A stretch of 11,570 bases of DNA, from assembly GCA_044375275.1 (NCBI GenBank), contig JBILMZ010000108.1, positions 1 to 11,570 on the forward strand, in the 5' to 3' direction. The notes under the pieces were generated by a model. It was given only the letters and a program-made list of their open reading frames with translations. It was not told the DNA's origin and made no database searches. The DNA comes from SZUA-430 sp044375275 (GTDB taxonomy: Bacteria > Pseudomonadota > Alphaproteobacteria > Micropepsales > Micropepsaceae). The position numbers were made by a program, and so were the translations under genes. This document shows positions 1-5,329 of the stretch, piece by piece; position 1 is the stretch's first letter; each line of letters starts with the position of its first letter.

Positions 1-24
1 AGGCGCGCACGCTGGGCCTGCCAT

Positions 25-660
25 TCACATTTGCGACTGCACGTTAGCTTCGGGCCTCATCATGGGCGTGAAGCCCCGCATTGTTTCAACGCGGCTGATC
101 CAGGCGCGAACGCGCGGATAATCCTGAAGGCTGAAGCCGCCGTCGGCCGCACAGTGCGTGTAGGCATAAAGCGCGATGTCGGCCAGTGACAGGTCCTTGC
201 CTGCAAACCAGTTGCGGTCCTGCAGGTGTGTCTCCATGACACCGAGTGCCGCATAGCCACGTGCGTGCCACTCGGGCAGCATGTGAATGCGTTCCTTCCG
301 GCGTTCCTCGGGGACGAAGGCGAGCCAAAACCGTGAGACTGCGATGTAGGGTTCGTGGCTGTACTGCTCGAAGAACATCCATTGCAGCATCTGCGCCCGT
401 TCGAGCGGGTCGGTTGGAATGAGTGTCGAGCCTTCAGCGAGATACCAGATGATCGCATTTGACTCCGGCAGGCATACGCCGTTGTCCAGTTCCAGCGTCG
501 GCACGCGACCGTTGGGATTTCGAGCCAGGAAGGCTTGCTGTCGCGTCATGCCTGACATCACGTCGATATTGACCGTGCGCAGAGGCTTGCCCAGATGCGC
601 TGCTGTCAGCGTGCACTTGTAGCAATTGCCGGATCTCGGATCCTGATAGAGCGTGGGCAT
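25..660 (-). CDS. Glutathione S-transferase family protein
   Basis: A 211-residue protein with the two-domain GST layout. The N-terminal thioredoxin-like half (about 1-78) has a cis-proline loop (NPNGRVPTLEL, Pro54) and a glutathione-site motif ESNAI at 66-70. The C-terminal helical half contains the N-capping/hydrophobic-staple segment LSLADIAL. Family knowledge: such enzymes conjugate glutathione to electrophiles or act as thiol transferases in the cytoplasm. Ser10 in the SGNCYKC segment, or a nearby Cys, is the plausible activating residue, but subclass and substrate cannot be read from the sequence. It starts 6 nt after the doxX-like stop codon. An AAGGA lies 10 nt before its ATG, inside the end of the upstream gene, so translation is probably linked to that gene. 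Length is normal for the family. GST membership is secure; the specific role is not known. Confidence 0.9.
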   Translation of the reverse strand: MPTLYQDPRSGNCYKCTLTAAHLGKPLRTVNIDVMSGMTRQQAFLARNPNGRVPTLELDNGVCLPESNAIIWYLAEGSTLIPTDPLERAQMLQWMFFEQYSHEPYIAVSRFWLAFVPEERRKERIHMLPEWHARGYAALGVMETHLQDRNWFAGKDLSLADIALYAYTHCAADGGFSLQDYPRVRAWISRVETMRGFTPMMRPEANVQSQM

Positions 661-666
661 CGCGAT

Positions 667-1080
667 CTAGTCCTTCACGCCAAACCATCTGTCGAGTGCG
701 AGCGGCCCTGCGCCAAAACCAGCAAAGGCGAGCAACCCTCCGGCCGTGGCGAAATTTTTCATGAACATAATCATCTGCACAAACTGTTCGTGTCCTGCTT
801 CCTTCCAGAAAGCATGCAGCAGGACAGATACGCCCACCGTGAAAAGGGCCAGCAGCATCGCGACCAGCCGAACATGCAGGCCAATGATGAAGCACAGGCC
901 TGCCGTCGCTTCGCAAGCGGCCGCCAGTGTGAAGTTCAGTTCCGGCCAGGGAATGCCGTTGGCCACCATATGTGCGATCTGCTCGGGCGGAGCGGGGTTG
1001 AAGATCTTTCCTGCGCCGGCAGCGAGGAAGTACAGGCCCAGAATGATGCGGCCAATTGTTGCGAGTGTCTGAACCTGCAT
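667..1080 (-). CDS. DoxX family inner-membrane protein
   Basis: A 137-residue protein with four predicted membrane helices (about 7-26, 48-68, 70-90 and 103-124). The first helix segment, RIILGLYFLAAGAGKI, and the end segment, KNFATAGGLLAFAGFGAGPLALD, match the DoxX/YphA pattern. The family is named after a subunit linked to thiosulfate:quinone oxidoreductase in Acidianus. Most bacterial members have no settled function, and several have been tied to redox or membrane stress. The start is supported by GGGGAGAG a few bases before the ATG. It is the first gene of a minus-strand pair with the GST-like gene, and pairing of DoxX with a thiol enzyme fits a redox or detoxification role, which is inference. 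The promoter should lie in the 143-nt gap to the divergent small gene. Confidence 0.88.
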   Translation of the reverse strand: MQVQTLATIGRIILGLYFLAAGAGKIFNPAPPEQIAHMVANGIPWPELNFTLAAACEATAGLCFIIGLHVRLVAMLLALFTVGVSVLLHAFWKEAGHEQFVQMIMFMKNFATAGGLLAFAGFGAGPLALDRWFGVKD

Positions 1081-1223
1081 GTGTCTCTCCCCGAATGAAC
1101 CAGTTTATCGCGTGCGCGGTGAAATCAGCTTCTGCTGTTCGTGCATGAGGCGAGCCACGTCGCTCGCGCAAATTGCAAAATTAGTCTAGTCTGATTGCGT
1201 TCAGTCGGCCAAGGGGGATGTAG
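1081..1223. promoter_or_regulatory. Divergent intergenic region (doxX-like / small protein)
   Basis: This gap of 143 nt separates two divergently read genes, so it must hold start signals for both. An AT-rich patch at about 1171-1196 includes the small palindrome GCAAATTGC (centred near 1172) and a tandem TAGTC repeat near 1182-1192. A strong ribosome binding site for the plus-strand gene (AAGGGGGA) lies at 1211-1218. I could not find a convincing sigma-70 hexamer pair on either strand, so the promoter assignment is from position and base composition only. Confidence 0.3.
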
Positions 1224-1451
1224 ATGAGCGGGAACCACAAACTGATCAAGGCGATCAAAGGGACGATCTCCGACTATTCGTCGAAGTCTCCGATGCAGCT
1301 GATCGCGGAACTGCGCGATCCGAAGCATGTCGCGAAGATCAAGAAGTTCGGCGTGGACGATGCGCAGATCCATCGTGTCATCCTGATCCTCCAGGAGCAC
1401 AAGCCGAATTCGAAAGAGCTTGAGGCCTATCTCAACTCCAGCCTCGTCTGA
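1224..1451 (+). CDS. Small uncharacterised protein, 75 aa
   Basis: This short soluble-looking protein is rich in Lys, Ile and Leu. It has no signal peptide, membrane segment, Cys residue or recognised motif, and its pattern suggests several short helices (KLIKAIKGTIS, MQLIAELRDPKHVAKIKKF, IHRVILILQEH, KELEAYLN). Evidence that it is real: an excellent ribosome binding site (AAGGGGGA, 5 nt before the ATG), balanced protein-like composition, and an end that abuts the convergent gene with one base between stop codons. I do not recognise the family. A small regulatory or partner-binding protein is possible, but nothing in the sequence shows it. Confidence 0.7.
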   Translation: MSGNHKLIKAIKGTISDYSSKSPMQLIAELRDPKHVAKIKKFGVDDAQIHRVILILQEHKPNSKELEAYLNSSLV

Positions 1452-1461
1452 GCTACGAGGC
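1441..1461. other. Hairpin spanning two convergent stop codons
   Basis: A perfect 7-bp inverted repeat (GCCTCGT at 1441-1447, ACGAGGC at 1455-1461) with a 7-nt loop. The loop holds the TGA of the plus-strand gene and two bases of the minus-strand TAG. No U-tract follows on either strand, so it is not a classical intrinsic terminator. It could still be a bidirectional 3'-end structure. Confidence 0.4.
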
Positions 1462-2088
1462 CTTCGCCTTCACCTTGAGGAGGCCATTTTCCTCCTCAAC
1501 CAGGAAGGCGACTTCCGCGATCAGGTCACGCAGCTGCACGATGCGCGCGGGCTGGTCGTGAATCGACAGCATGAGATCCATCTGGCCGAGGAAGCGGATT
1601 GCGTTCTCGGGCGCTTCGCTTGCGGCCTTGGAAAGGTCTGCGTAGGTCGAGAGCTTGTTCTCGATGAGGTCCGCACAGGCGCGGAATTCGTTTTCTCCAA
1701 AGCCCGGTGAGCCAATCGCGTGGCAGGTCTGCAGCAGGAGCTGCTGGGTTACGCGCAGCGCTTCGTGCCACTGGCTTCCCTTGAGCCATGCTTCTGCGGC
1801 TTCGTCGAGCAAGTGCAGGAAGGTGAGGGCGCTTGATCGGGCCACGTCACCTGGTTCCTGTGCCTTCTTCTCGAGATTGATGGCGGTTGCAGTCCAGTTG
1901 CGGCTGTGAACGCCAATGCTCTTTTCGAGGAGGAGCGCTTCTGTCAGGTGAAACTTCTTCTTCAGGTCGCGGTGGGCGAAGAACAGTGCCATCAGCACGA
2001 ACAGCAACGATGCATTGAGCCATACGGCGACATGAAGCCGTGAAGCTTCAAGCGCGATGTCGCTCACCATTGAAATGGTCGCTTCCAT
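1453..2088 (-). CDS. Uncharacterised single-pass membrane protein, 211 aa
   Basis: The N-terminus carries one hydrophobic helix (about residues 20-38, WLNASLLFVLMALFFA) followed by HRDLKKK. By the positive-inside rule this places the remaining 170 or so residues in the cytoplasm. That part is predicted to be almost wholly helical, with many Ala, Leu and Glu residues and LEKKAQ- and LIENKL-type amphipathic stretches, loosely like a TPR or other helical-repeat scaffold. No enzyme motif is visible. GGGGGA lies 4 nt before the ATG and supports the start. It converges on the 75-residue gene with its stop one base away, and it is divergent from the beta-barrel gene at 2466 across a long gap. I do not recognise the family; a membrane-anchored scaffold is a guess. 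Confidence 0.78.
   Translation of the reverse strand: MEATISMVSDIALEASRLHVAVWLNASLLFVLMALFFAHRDLKKKFHLTEALLLEKSIGVHSRNWTATAINLEKKAQEPGDVARSSALTFLHLLDEAAEAWLKGSQWHEALRVTQQLLLQTCHAIGSPGFGENEFRACADLIENKLSTYADLSKAASEAPENAIRFLGQMDLMLSIHDQPARIVQLRDLIAEVAFLVEEENGLLKVKAKAS
1475..1499. other. Strong hairpin near convergent 3' ends
   Basis: A perfect 9-bp inverted repeat (TTGAGGAGG at 1475-1483, CCTCCTCAA at 1491-1499) with a 7-nt loop, starting 23 nt after the stop of the plus-strand small gene and inside the last codons of the minus-strand membrane protein. It lacks a following T-run on the plus strand. It could stop or protect the 3' end of the small-gene transcript. Alternatively it follows from the codons for Glu-Glu-Glu-Asn-Gly-Leu-Leu. 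Confidence 0.4.
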
Positions 2089-2465
2089 CTGGTCCCCCGA
2101 CCCGAGTCCCGACCCACGCCCCCGTGGTCAATGGCAACAGTAAATCGGAAAGAGCTGCAACGCTAGCGTGCTGACCGTGTCAGATGCTCGCAACGCTACT
2201 TGGTGTGGTTCTCACAATACTCTCTTGATCGGGGAAAGTGTATCCATTGGAGGTAATCACCAAGTCGTAATTAACTATGTAAATTACTCAAATTCTTGAA
2301 GTATTCCCGGCTGTCATTTTGTCACTCAGTACCTCTTGATTCCCACTTTACTTGGTTTCATTACACGTGTGATTGTCCGCCGCCTTTACCGCTGGCAAAA
2401 ACATCATGAACAGCCACGCGGGCAGCATTCAAGATTTCATCATCCCTGGGTAAATGGAGGCCTTA
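2089..2465. promoter_or_regulatory. Long AT-rich intergenic region upstream of barrel protein
   Basis: About 377 nt between divergent genes with no credible coding frame. From about 2205 to 2400 it is clearly richer in A and T than its surroundings. It contains a GTAATT/AATTAC inverted repeat (2267-2272 and 2282-2287) and a short TGTG/CACA palindrome near 2203-2216 whose spacing does not fit the CRP consensus. A weak sigma-70-like pair TTGATT (2336-2341) and CATTAC (2359-2364), spaced 17 nt, would leave a leader of about 95 nt. It ends with TGGAGG at 2455-2460, the ribosome binding site of the barrel gene. It probably holds the promoter and a long leader; no riboswitch class is recognised. 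Confidence 0.45.
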
Positions 2466-3350
2466 ATGAATTGGAAAGTCGCCGGAATGACCGGCACTGC
2501 ACTTCTGACGATCGCGCTCTCGGGCGTAGGCGCTGTCGCTGGTGCGAACAAGTTTTCGGGCAATATCAGTCTGGCGGTCGGTCAGACCTTTCAGGATGAC
2601 GAACTTGGCGTGTTCGATGAATCGTTTGCTTCGATCAGCGGCGAGTCCAAGCTGAACGTTGCCTTCTCGAACAACATCAACCTGCAGCTCGACTTCGGAG
2701 GCGTTGCTTCCTTCGCCGACTCGAACGGTTTCAATCTCGACCGTGACGCTGGCGTGCAGGGTGCGGCCCACGTGTACTATCGCAATGATCAGTACGCAGT
2801 CGGTCTCGTTGGTGGCGTTGGCGTCTCTTCGGGCGTCACGGTAGGCTTCGCTGATTCCTCGGCTGACTACTATTTCGTTGGCGCTGAAGGCCAGTACTAC
2901 CTGAACAACATCACGATCGGCGTGAACGCCGGTTACCTCGACTCGAGCACGGACTCGTTCGGCGGTTCGGATGACATTTTCCTGAACGACGCCTGGTACG
3001 TCGGTGGCGAAGTTCGCTACTACGCGAACGAGAAGACCACGGTTTCGGCGAACCTCGGCTACATCTCGGGCGAAGCCTTCGGTGGTGATCTTGACGTCGA
3101 TACGCTGCACTGGGGTGCAAAGGTCGAATACAAGCCGGAAGCCAAAGAGCCGCTCAGCCTCTGGGTTGCTTACGAAGGTCGTACGACAGAAGCCGAATAC
3201 AGCTGGGGCGGGTCGGAAGACAAGGACACGCACACGATCAAGATCGGCGTGACGTTCTCGTTCGGCGCCGATGGCACGAAGATGGAGCAGGACCGCTCGG
3301 GTCCGTCCTTCAACCAGATGGACTACGGCGCGATCGTCGTCGGCGGCTAA
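2466..3350 (+). CDS. Outer-membrane beta-barrel (porin-like) protein
   Basis: From the ATG at 2466 this is a 294-residue exported protein. Residues 1-27 form a Sec signal peptide (MNWK, a hydrophobic core, then an AVAGA end). The mature part alternates polar and hydrophobic residues in many short strands (QYAVGLVGGVGV, DYYFVGAEGQYYL, TTVSANLGYI, LSLWVAYEGRT, HTIKIGVTFSFG) linked by Asp/Ser/Gly-rich loops, the signature of a transmembrane beta-barrel. It is probably a general or substrate porin; the substrate cannot be told. An in-frame ATG at 2454 was rejected because TGGAGG sits 5 nt before the 2466 ATG and overlaps the upstream one. Oddity: the barrel-like final strand ends near residue 267 and is followed by a 27-residue polar tail (268-294) instead of a C-terminal aromatic. 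A strong terminator follows 27 nt after the stop. Confidence 0.85.
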   Translation: MNWKVAGMTGTALLTIALSGVGAVAGANKFSGNISLAVGQTFQDDELGVFDESFASISGESKLNVAFSNNINLQLDFGGVASFADSNGFNLDRDAGVQGAAHVYYRNDQYAVGLVGGVGVSSGVTVGFADSSADYYFVGAEGQYYLNNITIGVNAGYLDSSTDSFGGSDDIFLNDAWYVGGEVRYYANEKTTVSANLGYISGEAFGGDLDVDTLHWGAKVEYKPEAKEPLSLWVAYEGRTTEAEYSWGGSEDKDTHTIKIGVTFSFGADGTKMEQDRSGPSFNQMDYGAIVVGG

Positions 3351-3377
3351 GCCTCCAGGTCCTTTTGAAAGCTGATC

Positions 3378-3404
3378 GGGCGCCCTTCGGGGCGCCCTTT
3401 TTTT
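3378..3404 (+). terminator. Rho-independent terminator of barrel-protein gene
   Basis: A perfect 8-bp GC stem (GGGCGCCC at 3378-3385 and 3390-3397) is closed by a stable TTCG tetraloop and followed directly by seven T residues (3398-3404). It starts 27 nt after the stop codon, so the barrel gene is probably transcribed alone. Confidence 0.95.
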
Positions 3405-3479
3405 GTCCTGAACGCCCCCAAACGCCAATGCGGCAGTCGATAGTGGGGCAGGGGCCCGTCAGCGCCAACGAATTCCGAA

Positions 3480-3508
3480 TTGACTTTCAAATGTGGGCTA
3501 CTTCATCT
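3480..3508 (+). promoter_or_regulatory. Candidate sigma-70 promoter for YkgJ-like gene
   Basis: TTGACT (3480-3485) is a 5/6 match to the -35 consensus. At 16-17 nt spacing lie TTCATC/TCATCT, poor -10 elements. Its place between the upstream terminator and the next start codon makes it plausible. The weak -10 keeps confidence low. Confidence 0.3.
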
Positions 3509-3540
3509 GCTTGTCGTTGTGCAATTGAGCGGGATTGAAA

Positions 3541-4065
3541 ATGGAACAGGACCTGGTTGCCGGAAGAACCTGCGGCGAGTGCGTGGTCTGCTGCGTCATA
3601 CCTCGCGTGCAGGCGCCGACCTTTACCAAGGAGGCTGGCGTCATGTGCCAGCACTGTTCGGGCTCCAACTGCACCATTTATGAGGACCGACCGACGCAAT
3701 GTCGGGACTTTTACTGCCTCTGGAGGCGCGTCGGCACGATGCCGGACCAGCTCCGGCCCGATCGTACCGGCGTCATGTTCACGATCGAGGGTAATCCCCA
3801 GCCCCAGAACCCTTTTGAGAAAGTCTTCGTGATTGCGAGGGCAGTGAACTCTGTCGCGGATTTCGACAAGCCGGTCATCAGGGAAGCGCTCAATGTATTC
3901 GTTTCCAAAGGTGACCTGCCGGTCTGGCTGAGTTTCAACCAGGAGCGAAGGCTCTTTCATCCGCGCGCCGAAGTGCGTGACGCGATTCTTGGCGGGCAGG
4001 CGCCGAGCGGTCCGATTGCGGACGAAGTCCGCCTCTGGCGTCAGAGGCTTGGTCTTCCGGCCTGA
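3541..4065 (+). CDS. YkgJ-type cysteine-cluster (Zn/Fe-chelating) protein
   Basis: A 174-residue cytoplasmic protein with the hallmark N-terminal cluster CGECVVCC (Cys11, 14, 17, 18; CX2CX2CC), then Cys36, Cys39 and Cys44, and the family end pattern CTIYEDRPTQCRDFYCLWR with Cys54 and Cys59. This matches the YkgJ/UPF0153 family of putative zinc- or iron-chelating proteins, whose biochemical role is not settled. The region after about residue 65 is not cysteine-rich and shows no other motif. A TTG at 3535 is in frame, but the ATG at 3541 is preferred, with a weak GAGCGGG 7 nt upstream. It is separated from the barrel gene by a terminator and from the porin downstream by 249 nt, so it is likely monocistronic. 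A 7-bp hairpin lies in its last codons (4031-4048) without a T-run. Confidence 0.88.
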   Translation: MEQDLVAGRTCGECVVCCVIPRVQAPTFTKEAGVMCQHCSGSNCTIYEDRPTQCRDFYCLWRRVGTMPDQLRPDRTGVMFTIEGNPQPQNPFEKVFVIARAVNSVADFDKPVIREALNVFVSKGDLPVWLSFNQERRLFHPRAEVRDAILGGQAPSGPIADEVRLWRQRLGLPA

Positions 4066-4231
4066 ACCAGTCGCCCGAACCGCCAGCCGTTCTTCAGGTT
4101 AACCAAAGGCGAGGCAGGGGAAGAATTCTCCTTTCAGGCGAAATGGGGGTTTCACCTCACCTATTCGGAGAATTATGTTGCAAATCTGACGCAAACCTCT
4201 GGGTTTCGATGCGCTTCTGTCACAATTCCGA

Positions 4232-4260
4232 TTGGCATACGGGCCGGTTTGGATTTTTAT
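4232..4260 (+). promoter_or_regulatory. Candidate sigma-70 promoter for TorF-like porin
   Basis: TTGGCA (4232-4237) matches the -35 consensus at 5 of 6 bases. A 17-nt spacer leads to TTTTAT (4255-4260), 4 of 6 for the -10. Initiation a few bases downstream would give a leader of roughly 45-50 nt before the ATG at 4315. This is the best promoter match in the window, judged by eye only. Confidence 0.45.
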
Positions 4261-4314
4261 CTGATCTTGGCTGTTCAAGTACAGAAATCAAAAACTCGGT
4301 AGGGGAAGTTGAAG

Positions 4315-5064
4315 ATGAAAAAGGCTCTGTTGGCGATGGGTTGCCTTGTTATGGCGGGTTCGAGCCAGGTCGCATTTGCGGACGGTGAGGCTGCAGCAGA
4401 ATCGGCCAGCCCGATCTCGATCACGCTGAGCGTGACGTCGGACTACCGGTTCCGTGGCCAGAGCCAGAATTCGGGAAATCCTGCCGTCCAGGGTTCATTC
4501 GACTATTCCGCAGATAACGGCATTTTCGCTGGCATCTGGGCTTCCAACATCGACTTCAGCGACACGGGCGACGACGAGTCGTTCATGGAAGGGGACATCT
4601 ACGTCGGCTACAATTTCGACGTTTCTGAAGGTACGACGGGCGCCGTAAAGGCGACCTACTACTACTATCCGGAGCAGCCGGGCGGCGTGGACTACGACTA
4701 TCTTGAAGCTCAGCTGGCTCTGAGCCACTCGCTCCACGATGCCACGCTGACTGCAGAGCTGAACTACTCGCCTGACTACTTTGGTGGTTCAGGTGCGGCC
4801 GTTGCAGTGGCAGCGGGCATCGAGCACCCGATTTGGGGCAGGCTGTCTGCAAGCGGTCACGTCGGACATCAGTGGATCGATGACAATGCAACGTTCGGCA
4901 CCGACGACTATATGTACTGGGATCTCGGCGTCGGCATCGATTTCGGTCGCTTCGACATTGATGCGCGCTACGTGGGTACGAACCTGAGCGAAGCTGACTG
5001 CTTCGGCGGCACCAATCTCTGCGAAGCTGGGTTCGTGGCAACGGCGACCATTTCGTTCCCATAA
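4315..5064 (+). CDS. TorF family putative outer-membrane porin
   Basis: A 249-residue exported protein. Signal peptide 1-22 (MKKALLAMG..., cleavage after AFA). The mature N-terminus carries the family signature SVTSDYRFRGQSQ followed by FAGIWASNIDF and later DIYVGYNFD, which I recognise from the proteobacterial TorF/TIGR02001 putative porin family. Members are predicted outer-membrane beta-barrels; transport specificity is not known. Cys229 and Cys236 close to the end could form a loop disulfide after export. The final strand reads FVATATISFP, so the usual terminal aromatic is followed by one Pro. The start is set by AGGGGAAG ending 6 nt before the ATG; an in-frame TTG at 4309 overlaps the area just after this site and is unlikely. 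It has its own candidate promoter and terminator, which suggests a single-gene transcript. Confidence 0.88.
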   Translation: MKKALLAMGCLVMAGSSQVAFADGEAAAESASPISITLSVTSDYRFRGQSQNSGNPAVQGSFDYSADNGIFAGIWASNIDFSDTGDDESFMEGDIYVGYNFDVSEGTTGAVKATYYYYPEQPGGVDYDYLEAQLALSHSLHDATLTAELNYSPDYFGGSGAAVAVAAGIEHPIWGRLSASGHVGHQWIDDNATFGTDDYMYWDLGVGIDFGRFDIDARYVGTNLSEADCFGGTNLCEAGFVATATISFP

Positions 5065-5095
5065 CGAAACCACAGATAACCAACAGAATTGGATC

Positions 5096-5128
5096 GGGCC
5101 GTTGCGCAATGCGCAGCGGCCCTTTTCT
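5096..5128 (+). terminator. Rho-independent terminator of TorF-like gene
   Basis: A 12-bp stem (5096-5107 with 5111-5122, one G-U pair and no mismatch), a 3-nt AAT loop, then TTTTCT. It lies 31 nt after the stop codon. It isolates the porin from the fusion enzyme gene that starts about 200 nt later. Confidence 0.93.
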
Positions 5129-5329
5129 GTTGTCCGGCGGGCACGTGAAGCCATGCAGATTTTTCCGCAGCGCGCGATTGCCCCGACCCAATGATCTGCC
5201 GGTCTCGGCCCTGGGACATGCTGAGCGACGAATACTCATTCGGCCAATTGTGTGGTTCATTCCACGACGAAAATCCGGTTGGTGTTCGTTGCCGGTGCAT
5301 TTTCGGTTCTGGAAGGAGACTGTCAGTCC

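Noticed and set aside
1..24. An ATG on the minus strand directly after the GST stop codon (22-24) opening a frame to the window edge
   Set aside because: Only eight codons are visible and there is no ribosome binding site, so it cannot be supported as a gene start.
434..1171. A 245-residue minus-strand open frame across the GST and doxX-like genes
   Set aside because: It runs in another frame over two well-recognised genes and its protein has no domain pattern; a GC-rich shadow.
2203..2216. CRP-like palindrome TGTGGTTCTCACA
   Set aside because: The half-sites are 5 nt apart (TGTG-N5-CACA), whereas CRP-type sites need N8 between these cores.
2198..2265. ACTTGGTG/CACCAAGT 8-bp inverted repeat with a 52-nt spacer
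   Set aside because: A match of this length is expected about once by chance in a gap this size, and the spacer is too long for an ordinary operator.
2463..3428. A 321-residue antisense open frame over the barrel-protein gene
   Set aside because: The sense frame has a signal peptide, beta-strand pattern, ribosome site and terminator; the antisense protein is Arg/Val-rich without features.
4031..4048. Terminator-like 7-bp hairpin in the last codons of the YkgJ-like gene
   Set aside because: It lies before the stop codon and is followed by TTGGTC, not a T-run, so it is not an intrinsic terminator.
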